This document shows positions 29,146 through 38,676 of a stretch of DNA of 64,000 bases, piece by piece. Origin of the DNA: Pseudomonas palmensis (GTDB lineage Bacteria; Pseudomonadota; Gammaproteobacteria; Pseudomonadales; Pseudomonadaceae); assembly GCF_017848315.1 (NCBI RefSeq), contig NZ_JAFKEC010000019.1:1-64000 (forward strand). The letters run 5' to 3'. Position 1 is the first letter of the stretch. Each line of letters opens with the position of its first letter. Below the pieces are notes generated by a model that did no database searches, had not been told where the DNA came from, and worked only from the letters and a program-made list of their open reading frames with translations. The translations under genes were made by a program, and so were the position numbers.

Positions 29146-29478
29146 ATGACCCTCTGCCTGTTGTCCCTCGACCTGTCCAATACCGGCGAAGTTCAGCGCG
29201 TGGCCTTTTGCAAGGTGCTCAAGGACGATAACTGGAAGCGATTTCGCAATGCCGACGCCACCTGGGAGAAATCATACGAACTGGCCTACGACGCCCTTGT
29301 CGAAAAGCGCGTCAAGACCCTGCTCGAAGCTGCCGCCAACATGGCGGGTATCGAAGAACTGAGGTTCGTGGTGCAAGCCGGCGAGCAGGAGGGCTGGTGT
29401 TGCCAGCTGGAGAAGATCCACGGCATCTACCACTTCACCACGTTCGATTCAGCGGCAGATCTGAAAAAGCTTGCCTGA
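29146..29478 (+). CDS. Small conserved hypothetical protein, GhoS/Cas2-like fold predicted (paralogue B)
   Basis: The 110-residue product starts MTLCLLSLDLSNTGEVQR after a GGGAG ribosome binding site. It repeats the beta-alpha-beta-beta-alpha-beta pattern of the gene at 28457-28783: LLSLDL, FCKVLKDDNWKRF, ATWEKSYE, VKTLLEAAANMAG, LRFVVQAG. The pair may be regulators or RNA-acting proteins, but no catalytic residue set is obvious. It ends 53 nt before the 3' end of the cellulose operon. Confidence 0.7.
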   Translation: MTLCLLSLDLSNTGEVQRVAFCKVLKDDNWKRFRNADATWEKSYELAYDALVEKRVKTLLEAAANMAGIEELRFVVQAGEQEGWCCQLEKIHGIYHFTTFDSAADLKKLA

Positions 29479-29488
29479 GCATTCGCCA

Positions 29489-29525
29489 GCGCCCGCCGCG
29501 CCGTGCCAACGCGCGCAGCGGGCGT
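29489..29525. terminator. Possible bidirectional hairpin between paralogue B and wssI
   Basis: Arms gcgcccgc and gcgggcgt (one mismatch) enclose a GC-rich loop in the 53-nt convergent gap. There is no T-run on either side, so termination is only suggested. Confidence 0.35.
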
Positions 29526-29531
29526 GGTGCG

Positions 29532-30695
29532 TCATGGCTTGGGGGGCAGCTGCACGTCACCCGCATAGGGCGTCTGCAGGTCGCGCTCGGGTATCTCCCA
29601 GATCACCAGCTGTGGCGGCGTCTGCCTGAACGCCGGGCTGTCGAAGTAGGCCTTGGCGGCTCCGGAGAATTCGCCGCCGTCCTTGGCGAAGTTGCCCACA
29701 GGCGCCGACAGCGCACGTTGCAGAAAGCCGACAAAGCTCGAGTTGCGCGAAAACGAGGTGCCGATCAGCGCGACGTTCGGCAGGTTGTCGTCGCCGAACA
29801 GGTCATCGAGATTGTCGCCCGCATCGCTGACGGCCTCGGCCCGCTCGGTGATGACCGTTGGCGCCACCTGTTCCTGCGGCGGCTGCAAGGCCACTGGCAG
29901 CCAATCGATGCCGGCCAGCCGTACCAGGTCCCCGGGGCGCGGTGCCAGAGGCTCCTGGCGGGTGTCGAAGGTCTTGCTGGGGGTGGCGCTCAAGCCCATG
30001 CCCTTGACCTGCTCGGCAATGGCCTGGGCAGCGGCCTGGGCGCCGGCTTCGCTCCAGTGGGTATCGGTACGCAGGAACGCACTGGCGCCCAGCGGCTGCA
30101 GGCTGGCAGTCAGGTCCAGGGTGGTCACGCCGGCCGCCTGGAGTTTCTGCGCCCACTGCTGGATGCGCGCCTGCGAGGCCGTGGGGCGAGTCAACCCGCA
30201 CAGCTCGCTGGCGGCGATTCGGCTCTTGTCCGGCACCACGCTCACCAGCAGGCGGATACCCCGTTGCTGCAAGCTGCGTTGCAGGGCGATCACCGCATCG
30301 GCCTTGGCCTGGGCGTTGTCGGCCGCGTGCCGGTCGAGCTTGAGTTCATCGCTCAGAAACAGCCACTGCGTGCAGCCCGGCCGCACCCGCGGCCCGGTGT
30401 CGCCCAGCAACAGCCAACTGCTGGCCCGTTCCAGGTCGGCGGCCTCGCTCGGCAGCGGCGCCTTGGCCAGCTCCTTGGCAATGCGGTGGGTGATTTCGCC
30501 GTGCAGCACCTGGCCATTGGACAGGTGCTTGTCGGGCATCAGCTCGAGCTTGCCGCTGGCCACCAGCCAGCCACACGACAGCAGGCCGGCACCCAGGAAC
30601 AGCGCCAGGGTGACGCCGGCGATCGGGCTGGTGCGCAGGGCCAGTGCACTGGGGGGCGTGGGCGCTGTACTGGGAGGAGGTGTCTTCATCGTCAT
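29532..30695 (-). CDS. wssI: WssI, AlgJ/AlgX-like SGNH cellulose O-acetyltransferase component
   Basis: The 387-residue protein has an N-terminal membrane anchor (SPIAGVTLALFLGAGLLSCGW) and a periplasmic SGNH-like domain. DTHWS (~213-217) carries the Asp-His pair and GTSFS, further on, the nucleophile serine, as in AlgJ and AlgX. It is expected to transfer acetyl groups onto cellulose. Its ATG shares one base with the wssH stop (TGATG at 30693-30697), so it is translationally coupled as the last gene of the operon. Confidence 0.88.
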   Translation of the reverse strand: MTMKTPPPSTAPTPPSALALRTSPIAGVTLALFLGAGLLSCGWLVASGKLELMPDKHLSNGQVLHGEITHRIAKELAKAPLPSEAADLERASSWLLLGDTGPRVRPGCTQWLFLSDELKLDRHAADNAQAKADAVIALQRSLQQRGIRLLVSVVPDKSRIAASELCGLTRPTASQARIQQWAQKLQAAGVTTLDLTASLQPLGASAFLRTDTHWSEAGAQAAAQAIAEQVKGMGLSATPSKTFDTRQEPLAPRPGDLVRLAGIDWLPVALQPPQEQVAPTVITERAEAVSDAGDNLDDLFGDDNLPNVALIGTSFSRNSSFVGFLQRALSAPVGNFAKDGGEFSGAAKAYFDSPAFRQTPPQLVIWEIPERDLQTPYAGDVQLPPKP

Positions 30696-32110
30696 CAGAA
30701 CTGGAAGTACAGGAAGGGGACCGAATCACGGCTGGCGATCAACGCGAACGACAGCACGAAGCCGGCCACGGGCCACAGGGCAGCGGCATGCACGAACCAC
30801 GCGCGGCTGGCGAAGCGGTGCTCGGCGCGTGTCTGCCAGATCGGCAGGATGATGCACGCCACGCCCAGCAACGCCGCCAGGCCGTGCACCGGGCGTACGG
30901 TGGCTGCCAGTGCCTCGCCCAGGGCAAAGCCGTGCAGGCCGAACTGGCCGGCGTACATCGACAGCGCCGTATGAAAGTCCGGGGCGCGGAACAGCGTCCA
31001 GGCCAGGCACACGAACAGCAGCGTCAGGGTGTGCGACAGCACCTTGGGGATCGCCGGCAGGCTGGAACGGCTCCAGGCCCGGTCGACGCACAGCGCGATA
31101 CCGTGGGCCGAGCCCCACAGCAGGTAGTTCCAGCTGTCCCCGCCATGCCACAGGCCGGCAATGGCCATGGTCAGGAACAGGTTGCGGTAGGTGTTCCAGG
31201 TGCCGTGGCGGTTGCCGCCCAGGGCGATGTACAGGTAGTCGCGCAGCCAGCTCGACAGCGACAGGTGCCAGCGCCGCCAGAAGTCCTGGATGCTGCTGGC
31301 CAGGTACGGCCGGTTGAAGTTCTCGGGAAAGTGGAAGCCCAGCATCAGGCCCAGGCCGATGGCCATGCAGCTGTAGCCGGCAAAGTCGAAGAACAGTTGC
31401 AGCGAATACGCCAGGCAGCCCAGCCACGCGTCCAGGAACGACGGGTTGTCCAGGTGGAAGGCCACGTCCACCAGCGGCGACAGGGTATCGGCCACCAGCA
31501 CCTTCATGCACATGCCGATCATGAAGCGGCGCGCGCCCAGCGAGAAGTTCTGCCAGTTGAAGTAGCGCTGGTTGAGCTCGCGGCGTACCCAGTCGTAGCG
31601 GATGATCGGGCCGGCGATCGAGTGGCCGAACATCGAGATGTAGGTGGCGAAGTTCACGAAACTGCGCTCTACCGGCACGGTATGGCGGTGCACATCCACC
31701 AGGTAGGAAATCGCCTGCAGCACGATGAACGACAGCCCCGCCGGCAACGCCACCCGCTGCCACTCCATCGGCAATGCACCGTAATAGGTGATCAGCTCGT
31801 TGTAGTTGGCGGCCAGGATGTTGGCGTACTTGTACCAGCACAGCACCAGCGTATTGAACACGATCAGCGCGGCCAGCAGGCGTATGCGCCCGCGCGAGTC
31901 CTCATGGCTGCGGTTCACCAGCAGCCCGCCAACCCACGCGACCACGGTCAGCGCCATGTGCAGCAGCAGGAACAGCGGGCTCAGCCAGCCATAGAACAGC
32001 CAGCTGCCGATCAGCAGTACGCCGTTGCGCCAGGCCGGACGGCTCAGCGCGTACACCAGCATGAAGATCGGCAAAAACAGCGTCAGGAACTCGAGTGAGG
32101 CGAATACCAT
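30695..32110 (-). CDS. wssH: WssH, MBOAT (AlgI-like) acetyl transporter/acyltransferase
   Basis: The 471-residue membrane protein of the MBOAT family has about ten hydrophobic segments. The signature GLWHGGDSWNYLLWGSAHG carries the conserved histidine, and SIQDFWRRWHLSLSSWLRDY precedes it. AlgI-type proteins pass acetyl groups across the inner membrane to periplasmic SGNH partners, here WssI and probably WssF. It lies between wssG and wssI. Confidence 0.93.
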   Translation of the reverse strand: MVFASLEFLTLFLPIFMLVYALSRPAWRNGVLLIGSWLFYGWLSPLFLLLHMALTVVAWVGGLLVNRSHEDSRGRIRLLAALIVFNTLVLCWYKYANILAANYNELITYYGALPMEWQRVALPAGLSFIVLQAISYLVDVHRHTVPVERSFVNFATYISMFGHSIAGPIIRYDWVRRELNQRYFNWQNFSLGARRFMIGMCMKVLVADTLSPLVDVAFHLDNPSFLDAWLGCLAYSLQLFFDFAGYSCMAIGLGLMLGFHFPENFNRPYLASSIQDFWRRWHLSLSSWLRDYLYIALGGNRHGTWNTYRNLFLTMAIAGLWHGGDSWNYLLWGSAHGIALCVDRAWSRSSLPAIPKVLSHTLTLLFVCLAWTLFRAPDFHTALSMYAGQFGLHGFALGEALAATVRPVHGLAALLGVACIILPIWQTRAEHRFASRAWFVHAAALWPVAGFVLSFALIASRDSVPFLYFQF

Positions 32111-32128
32111 GGTGGTGAAGACGTCCGA

Positions 32129-32800
32129 TCAGTTGGAGAGCGTGTCCGTGACTGGCACAAGCTGCGGGCCGCTCGCCGTGGGCAGCAGCAATACGCTGTA
32201 GCGCTCGCCGGCCTTGAGTTCGCCCAGGTCCACCGGGCCGCCGACGTTGGCATTGGCGCACACCAGTTGCACCGACAGCTTCACCGGGTTGATCGATCTA
32301 CGCTGCACGCTGGCCTCTGGCGCGTCCTTGAACAGGTCCGCCGTGCGCCCGGCAGGGCGCAGGCTTGCGCCCTGGCAGGAAGGGTCGAGGTTGACGAAGG
32401 CCAGCGAAGCCTTCAGCGCATTGAAGTCGTCGGGTTGCTCGCGTACCACGCGTTGCCGGATGCCGCTGGCGTCCTGCAGGGCGACTACCGTGGCGAATTC
32501 GCCAGGAGCAACGCTCAGCTGCAGGGCCGAGCGCTGGCCGTCACGGCTCAGGGTGCCCTTGATGGCCTTGTTGGCCGGTACCGGCAGGTACGCCGACACC
32601 GGTTTGGCCGCGTCCAGCTGCAGGCTGGCCCTGGAGCCGTCCGCCACCAGTTGCAGGGTGCCGGGGGCCGCGTTGACGAAGCGCAAGAACGCCGAGTCTT
32701 CGCTGGGGCCGGTGGGGTACAGCGCGATCTCGGCCTGGGCCAGGCCCGCGCCGAGGGCGGCGGGCAGGGCCAGCAGTACAGCGTGCAGGGCGCGCTTCAT
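32129..32800 (-). CDS. wssG: WssG, AlgF-like periplasmic cellulose acetylation protein
   Basis: The 223-residue product has a signal peptide (MKRALHAVLLALPAALGAGLAQA) and then a beta-rich AlgF-like domain (IALYPTGPSEDSAFLRFVN). AlgF partners the alginate acetylation enzymes. By position this protein does so for cellulose. The ATG at 32800 overlaps the wssF stop in ATGA (32797-32800). Longer in-frame starts upstream are out of family. Confidence 0.86.
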   Translation of the reverse strand: MKRALHAVLLALPAALGAGLAQAEIALYPTGPSEDSAFLRFVNAAPGTLQLVADGSRASLQLDAAKPVSAYLPVPANKAIKGTLSRDGQRSALQLSVAPGEFATVVALQDASGIRQRVVREQPDDFNALKASLAFVNLDPSCQGASLRPAGRTADLFKDAPEASVQRRSINPVKLSVQLVCANANVGGPVDLGELKAGERYSVLLLPTASGPQLVPVTDTLSN

Positions 32801-33456
32801 TTCTTGATGCTCGTCACGACCGGCGCCTTGACGATCTCTTCGCTGATCTTCTTGCTCCAGGCCAGGTAGCCCGGGGCGGTCAAATGCTGACCGTCGACCG
32901 TGGCCCACTCGCCTTGCTTGGAGAATTTGAGCGAGTCGACGTAGTCGCACGGCGCCACGTTGGCGGCGAGGAACTTGGAGGTCAGTTCGACGCGGGCGTA
33001 GGTCTTGCCGTACTTGCCGCCTTCGGTCCCCCAGTTGGGGCCGACCCATACGCACTTGGCCCCGGTGTTGGCGATTTCCTTGGCAAAGCTGGTGGTCTGC
33101 TGCCACAGCCAGGCCTTGGGGAAGGCCGGTTTGGTGTAGCTGGCCATGGTGTCGCCCATCACCACGACCACCAGGTCCGGCTTGTCGGCCTTGATCAGGT
33201 CGCCGATCGGCCGGGTGGCCGCCTTGCTGCCCAGTACCACGGGCTTTTCGGTGCCACGGCGCTCGGCACCGCCGCAGGTGCCAGGGGTGGCTTTGAGCCA
33301 GTCGCCAGCATTGGCGCCGCAGATACCCAGCGAGTGCACCTGGGCACCTTGCTGCACGAGGTTGTCGTGCAGGCTCTTGATCAGGTAATCGGGGGTCGCC
33401 AGGTGGCTGTCGCCGATCATCAGAATGGTCAGGCCTGCGAGAAGTGAACTAGCCAT
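32797..33456 (-). CDS. wssF: WssF, SGNH/GDSL hydrolase-fold cellulose acetylation protein
   Basis: The 219-residue protein has SGNH blocks I (GDSHLA, near residue 15), III (MGDT) and V (DGQHLTAPGY, with the Asp-x-x-His pair), so the catalytic triad looks complete. The N-terminus is short and hydrophobic (MASSLLAGLTILMIG), which makes a classical signal peptide doubtful. It follows bcsC by 18 nt and overlaps wssG. In SBW25-type wss operons the same position holds an acetylation gene. Confidence 0.85.
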   Translation of the reverse strand: MASSLLAGLTILMIGDSHLATPDYLIKSLHDNLVQQGAQVHSLGICGANAGDWLKATPGTCGGAERRGTEKPVVLGSKAATRPIGDLIKADKPDLVVVVMGDTMASYTKPAFPKAWLWQQTTSFAKEIANTGAKCVWVGPNWGTEGGKYGKTYARVELTSKFLAANVAPCDYVDSLKFSKQGEWATVDGQHLTAPGYLAWSKKISEEIVKAPVVTSIKK

Positions 33457-33474
33457 GGTTGATACTCCTGCAAA

Positions 33475-36400
33475 TCAATTCGAATAAGGGGAACGGTACG
33501 GGTTGACGGGCAACGGCATGGCGCCGCGGCCGTCGTCGAACAGGTAGCGCAGGTACAGGCCACCGGTCCATTGCTGGTAGTCGCGGGCGTTGTCCACACC
33601 CAGGGTGCCGCCGAAGAAGAACCCATCGCCCAGCCGGTATTCGCCACTGGCGCCCAGCGAGTAGCCGATGCCGGTCTTGCTTTGAGATGAGTAACGGGTG
33701 CGAAAGTCGACGTCGTTTTCAGCCAGAAGCTGCGACGCCTGATCGAATGCCGATTGCAGACGCGGGTCTCGCGGGAAGTAAGGTGCGCCGTCCTGCTCGA
33801 TATGTTGCATGCCGACTGAGCCGTTGACCTGGTAGCTCCAGTCCGGCCCGCGATGGGCCCAGTTCACCGGAATGGCGATGGAGAAGAAGTTCTGTGGGCT
33901 GAAGTAGCCGCCGTGACCATAGGTGAAGAAGCTCTGGTTCTCGGCGTAGTGGGTACCCGAAACGCTCAAGCCCGCAGTCAGGCGCTGGTCCTGGTTGTTC
34001 AGCAGGTACCAGTAGATACCGCTGCCCAGTTCGGTGCGGGTATTGTCGTCGACGTTATGACCGATCAGCTTGTGCCAGGATCCGTAGCCGTAGACGCCGT
34101 AGCGCTGATTGTCGTAGCCCACTTGCAGGCGACCCCCGTTGGCAGTCACACCGCCCCATTCCAGACCACTGCGCGCGTCGCGGGCACCGGCAAAGGATGT
34201 CAGGCTGTCGGTCACGGAACGCCTTGACAGGTTGAGCCCGTAACGCCAGTTACTGCCTTCGCTGAACGGGCGATCCAGATTGATGCCGCCGACAACGGTG
34301 TTGTAGAGGAACCCGACCGGGCTTACGCCAAGGTCACTCTTGAGCCCTAGCGACGGGTTCTCATAGGCTACCGCGAAGCCGACGCCCGAATCCTTCTGTT
34401 TGCCGGTGCTGCCGAAGAACAGGTCGGAGGCTGCCTGCTCGATCTGTGCTTCGGTGCCAGCATTGGCCAGGTTGGCAATTTGCTCGGCGGTAAAGCCGCC
34501 AAAGCGGAAGCGATTCGCCGGGTCGCTGCTCACGCCTCCGGCGTTGAGCGATACCGGGGTAACGCGCAAGGCCATGCGATCGTCGCCGACGGGGAAACTG
34601 ATCTCCAGCGGCGCCTCTACATCGGTGATCTTGCCCAGCCCCGATTCGCTGTCGTTACTGCGAAAGGTGACGCCCTGCTTGATCTGCGGGCTGCGCGCCT
34701 CGCGAATCGTATCCAGCTCGGTCTGCAGCGCGGCGCGCGGGTCGACCGGTGCCGGCGTGGCGAGCTGCGGCGTGGCCTGGCTGGCCGTGCGCAGGCCAGG
34801 TTCGTTGTCGCGACTGGCCAGCAGCACCGGTGCGTCGAACGCTTCGCTGGCGCGGCTGCTGACCTGGGTCTGTGCCGGCTCGGGAATTTCGGCCAGCACC
34901 GTTTCGCTCAGGCGCGACTGCTTGCGCTGGCCCGGCTGGCCGACGAAGGGGTTGACGGCAATCGCCTGGCCGAAGGGGTTGAGCACGTTCTGCTCCGGCG
35001 GCGCCTGCAAGGCCAGGGCCTGGGCATACAGCTGCTCGGCCTTGGCCAGCTTGCCGCGGCCACGGTAATAGCCGGCAGCACTGGTGAGAATCTGCGGGTT
35101 CTGCGGGGCCAGTTGCAGGGCCTTTTCAACGGCGCGCTCGGCCTTGTCGGCATCGCCGGCCTGTACGAAGGCCTGGGCGGCGCCCATCTGCACGTCGGCA
35201 TTGTCCGGGTACTGGCGCAGCAGCGGGGTGAACAGCTCCACCGCCTTGGCCGGGTTGCGGTTGTCCAGGTACATGCGCGCCAGCGACGACACTGCCTGCG
35301 GGTCTTGCGGGCGTTGCGCCAGGGCCGGGGCGAGGGTGTCGTAGGCGGCCACCAGGTCGCCCTTTTCACGCAGCAGGTCGGCCTGGCGCACGGTGTACTG
35401 GAACACCAGGTCGTCGTAGCTGCGCTGGTCGCCGGCCTGCAGTGGCTGGCTGCGCAGCTCGCGCAGAATCTGGTTCACCTGCACGTCGTCGCCGGCCTTG
35501 AGCAGTGCGCCGGCATAGGCCAGGCGCAGGGACGGGGAGGGCGTGCTGCTCTGGGCAATAGCGGTGCGCAGCATGCCCAGCGCATGTTCGGTCTGGCCGA
35601 TATCGATATAGGTCGCGGCCAGCGCCGAGAGCATGCCGGGGTTGTTGGCCGCTGCCGGTTCGGCGCGTTGCAGCAGCTTCATGGCCTGTTGGCGCTGGCC
35701 CTGTTTGGCCAGGTCTGCCGCCTGGCGGGTCAGCAGGTGCAGTTCGATCTCTTCGGCCAGGGTGTGCATGGCGGCGCTGCGCTGGGCCGCGGGCACCTGC
35801 GCCAGGCTGCGCTGGGCCGACTGCCACTCGCCCAGGCGGCTGGAGAACAGCGCGCTGGCATACAGCGCCTCGGCCCGCTGCGGGTTGGCCTTGAGCATCT
35901 CGTCGATGGTCTGGCGCGCCTTGCCGGAGGCATCGCTCTTGAGGTAGACCTGCGCCAGGTCGTAACGCGCCCACACGTTCTGCGGGTCGTTGCGCACGGC
36001 CTCTTCCAGCGCCTTGCGAGCGCCGGCCAGGTCGCCACTGCGCTCGGCGTCGCGGGCCTGGCCTACGGCGATGGCCGCGCGCAGCACGCGCAGGTCGCCC
36101 AGGCGTTCGCGCTGGGCATCGCTGAGCCCGTCGATCAGGCGCTGGCTTTCGCCCAGCTTGCCGTTCTGCGCCAGCACGCTGACCAGCCCGCGCAGCGCAT
36201 CGGGGTTGCCGGCATCCAGGCTCAGGGCCTGGCGATAGGTGGTTTCGGCGCTGTCGAACTGACCCTGGGCGGCCTGCAGGTCGGCCAGGCTGATAGGCCC
36301 CTGCACCTGGCGCGGGTTCATCGCGATGGCGCGTTGCAGCAGCTCGCGGGCGTCTTGCGGATTGCCGGCGTCGCGGGCGGCATTGGCCTGGTCCAGCAGC

Positions 36401-37458
36401 ACCCAGTAGCGGTTGCCTTGCAGGGCGCTCTGCCAGCGGCTGCTGTTGCCACGGCTGATGGCCTGCTTGAACAGTGCATCGGCGTCGCCCAGGCGGCCCT
36501 GGCGCTGGCGCACGATGCCCAGCCCGCCGAGGGCGTCGGCATCCTGCGCCTGCTCGCGCAAACGGGCCTGGAACGACTGCTCGGCCTGGGGCAGGTCGTT
36601 GGCGTCCAGCGCCTTGAAGCCACGCACCAGGTGGCTGTTCTGGCGTTGGACGGCGCTGGCCTGGCTGGCACGGGCACCGCTCTTGAGCTGGTTGCGGATC
36701 TCTTCGTCGTCCGGGTAGGCCTTGAGGTAGGCATCGAACAACGGCACCTCGGCGGGGCGCGGCGCACCCAGCCAGGACAGGCCCTGGCGCCAGCCCTCGA
36801 TCGATTCACTGCCGATCACCGGGTCGTTGGCATAGGACGCCAGCCGGCGAATGCCCTCCACCCGGGTGCTTTCGTTGCGCAGCAGCAGCTTGGCCAGGTT
36901 GAGCTTGATCTTGGGGTTGTCCGGCGACTGGCCCTGCAGGCGCTCCAGGCCCTGGCGCGCTTCCTGCCAGCCGGTGGCGGTGTAGCCCAGGTAGCTGTAG
37001 AACTCCAGGCCCAGTTCGCCCTGGGGTGCACTGCCACTGAACAGCGTGCGGTATGCCGCCACAGCCTGATCCAGCTCGCCCGATTCGGCGAGTTGGCGGG
37101 CCTGCTCCAGTTGCGCGGTGTTATCGGCGCTGTGCAGGGCGATCTCCTGTTGCAGCAACAGGGTCTGACGCTCGCCGGGGTGCGCCTGCCTGAGCTGGTC
37201 GAGGTAGCGCTTGGCGCCCTGCGGGCGATTGCCATCAAGCTCCAGCAGGCCAAGGCCGTACAACGCGTCGGCCTGCTGCGGATCGATCAGCAGCAGCTTG
37301 CGCCATGCCTCGGTGGCGCGGGTGGTGTCTTTGCGGGCCTGCCAGTATTGACCCTGTTCCAGCAGGACCTTGCCGTTCTCGCTGAGCTCGGCAAAGCTGC
37401 TGTTGTGGATCAGGGCGGCAAGCACCCCAATGGCTAGGGTTTGGCGGCGCGAGGGCAT
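33475..37458 (-). CDS. bcsC: Cellulose synthase outer-membrane export protein BcsC (WssE)
   Basis: The 1327-residue protein has a signal sequence (MPSRRQTLAIGVLAALIHNSSFA), a long periplasmic TPR superhelix up to about residue 830, and a linker. The BcsC C-terminal beta-barrel (from about residue 970) ends RSPYSN. It guides cellulose through the peptidoglycan and outer membrane. The start overlaps the bcsZ 3' end by 25 nt. TPR consensus A-x-A-L-x-G-L is repeated about 19-20 times by eye, similar to other family members. Confidence 0.95.
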   Translation of the reverse strand: MPSRRQTLAIGVLAALIHNSSFAELSENGKVLLEQGQYWQARKDTTRATEAWRKLLLIDPQQADALYGLGLLELDGNRPQGAKRYLDQLRQAHPGERQTLLLQQEIALHSADNTAQLEQARQLAESGELDQAVAAYRTLFSGSAPQGELGLEFYSYLGYTATGWQEARQGLERLQGQSPDNPKIKLNLAKLLLRNESTRVEGIRRLASYANDPVIGSESIEGWRQGLSWLGAPRPAEVPLFDAYLKAYPDDEEIRNQLKSGARASQASAVQRQNSHLVRGFKALDANDLPQAEQSFQARLREQAQDADALGGLGIVRQRQGRLGDADALFKQAISRGNSSRWQSALQGNRYWVLLDQANAARDAGNPQDARELLQRAIAMNPRQVQGPISLADLQAAQGQFDSAETTYRQALSLDAGNPDALRGLVSVLAQNGKLGESQRLIDGLSDAQRERLGDLRVLRAAIAVGQARDAERSGDLAGARKALEEAVRNDPQNVWARYDLAQVYLKSDASGKARQTIDEMLKANPQRAEALYASALFSSRLGEWQSAQRSLAQVPAAQRSAAMHTLAEEIELHLLTRQAADLAKQGQRQQAMKLLQRAEPAAANNPGMLSALAATYIDIGQTEHALGMLRTAIAQSSTPSPSLRLAYAGALLKAGDDVQVNQILRELRSQPLQAGDQRSYDDLVFQYTVRQADLLREKGDLVAAYDTLAPALAQRPQDPQAVSSLARMYLDNRNPAKAVELFTPLLRQYPDNADVQMGAAQAFVQAGDADKAERAVEKALQLAPQNPQILTSAAGYYRGRGKLAKAEQLYAQALALQAPPEQNVLNPFGQAIAVNPFVGQPGQRKQSRLSETVLAEIPEPAQTQVSSRASEAFDAPVLLASRDNEPGLRTASQATPQLATPAPVDPRAALQTELDTIREARSPQIKQGVTFRSNDSESGLGKITDVEAPLEISFPVGDDRMALRVTPVSLNAGGVSSDPANRFRFGGFTAEQIANLANAGTEAQIEQAASDLFFGSTGKQKDSGVGFAVAYENPSLGLKSDLGVSPVGFLYNTVVGGINLDRPFSEGSNWRYGLNLSRRSVTDSLTSFAGARDARSGLEWGGVTANGGRLQVGYDNQRYGVYGYGSWHKLIGHNVDDNTRTELGSGIYWYLLNNQDQRLTAGLSVSGTHYAENQSFFTYGHGGYFSPQNFFSIAIPVNWAHRGPDWSYQVNGSVGMQHIEQDGAPYFPRDPRLQSAFDQASQLLAENDVDFRTRYSSQSKTGIGYSLGASGEYRLGDGFFFGGTLGVDNARDYQQWTGGLYLRYLFDDGRGAMPLPVNPYRSPYSN

Positions 37459-38672
37459 GAAGTCTCCCAGAGTGGTTGCAGCTTCCCGTCGTCGAGGAAG
37501 TGGTAACGATCATCCATGAAGCCGAGGGCGAACAGGCTCAGCACGAAGTCGTAGTAAGGGGGTTGTCTGGCCTGCAGCGCTTCGGGGCTCAGGCTTTTGC
37601 TCATCAGCTGGTCGACACGGGCACGCTGCTGTTCCTGCAGCCAGGGTTGCTGGCGCGCCTTGAAATACGGCAGCAGGGCGGCAGAAAAGCCGAACGGGCC
37701 ATCGCCGCTGCTGGTGTTGGCCTGCACCTGCACTTTCTCTGGCGGTACGCCGTGGGTCGCGACACTGCGCGCCATGCCGTCGAGGCTGTCGAGGATCGGC
37801 TTGGCCAGTGGGTCCTTGGCCGGGGTCATGCCGGCCCACAGGTAGGTGCGGATGGCGTCGTAGCTGCCGGTTTCGCCCTTGACCGGGTCGATCACGAACA
37901 GGCCCTTGTCCGGGCCGGTGGCACGGTAGCCCACCCAGTCGGCCACATAGCCGTTGTGGCTCACGCCCTTGATCAGGCTGGCGGTGCTGCGGGCGATCTG
38001 GCTCCACGGCCCCTTGGGGTCGACCACCGCCAGGCGTCGCAGCACCGGCACCGGCAGGTAGCTGGGGTTGAGCTGCCAGAAGTGATCGGGCTTGGCAAAG
38101 CCCTCCACGCCGGGCAGCAGCATCATGCCCAGGCCCGGCAGCTCGGCCACTTCGCGGGCCTTGATATTGGCCAGCAGCTGGGCAGCCTGGGCGTTGTAGG
38201 CCGGGGTGTTCCACAGCCGCGCGGCCTCGCTCAGCGCGTAGGCGAACCACAGGTCGGCGTCCGAGGCCGAGTTGTGGTCCAGCAGGCGCCACTGGCCCTT
38301 GTCGTCCAGGCCCCAGATCCACCCCGGCAGGTTCTGCTTGATGTCGCCACCGGCAAGGTTGTTGCTGGCCCACAGCCAGAGCTTGTCGAAGCTGGCCTGG
38401 TCGTTGGCCACCAGGGCAAAGAACATCGCGTAGGACTGGCCTTCGGACGAGCTGTGCTGCTGCGGCGTGCTGGCATCGAGCACGCGCCCGTCGGGCTGCA
38501 CGAAGTGCTGGCGAAACACCTGCCACAACGGCCAGGGGTCGGCCTGGCAGCTGTTGGCCTGGCTCACGCCGGGCAGCAGCAGGGTAAGGGCGCTGGCGCC
38601 CAGCAGGCGGCGCAGCAGCGAGCGCGAACGCCTGGCGGGCAACGGTGCGGTGTGTCCGGTTGGCAGAGGCAT
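37434..38672 (-). CDS. bcsZ: Periplasmic endo-1,4-beta-glucanase BcsZ (WssD), GH8
   Basis: The 412-residue product has a twin-basic signal region (RRLLGASALTLLLPGVSQA). The GH8 domain carries the catalytic acid E77 in SSSEGQSYAMFFAL and the aspartate of SYDAIRTYLWAG. BcsZ trims cellulose during export and is usually needed for normal polymer output. The start at 38672 lies 4 nt after the bcsB stop; an in-frame ATG 75 nt upstream lies inside bcsB. Confidence 0.95.
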   Translation of the reverse strand: MPLPTGHTAPLPARRSRSLLRRLLGASALTLLLPGVSQANSCQADPWPLWQVFRQHFVQPDGRVLDASTPQQHSSSEGQSYAMFFALVANDQASFDKLWLWASNNLAGGDIKQNLPGWIWGLDDKGQWRLLDHNSASDADLWFAYALSEAARLWNTPAYNAQAAQLLANIKAREVAELPGLGMMLLPGVEGFAKPDHFWQLNPSYLPVPVLRRLAVVDPKGPWSQIARSTASLIKGVSHNGYVADWVGYRATGPDKGLFVIDPVKGETGSYDAIRTYLWAGMTPAKDPLAKPILDSLDGMARSVATHGVPPEKVQVQANTSSGDGPFGFSAALLPYFKARQQPWLQEQQRARVDQLMSKSLSPEALQARQPPYYDFVLSLFALGFMDDRYHFLDDGKLQPLWETSCPRAAKP

Positions 38673-38676
38673 GCGA

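Noticed and set aside
34480..37437. 985-codon frame antisense to bcsC
   Set aside because: Same shadow effect; the product is a low-complexity Leu/Gly/Gln string, while BcsC on the other strand has TPRs and a barrel.
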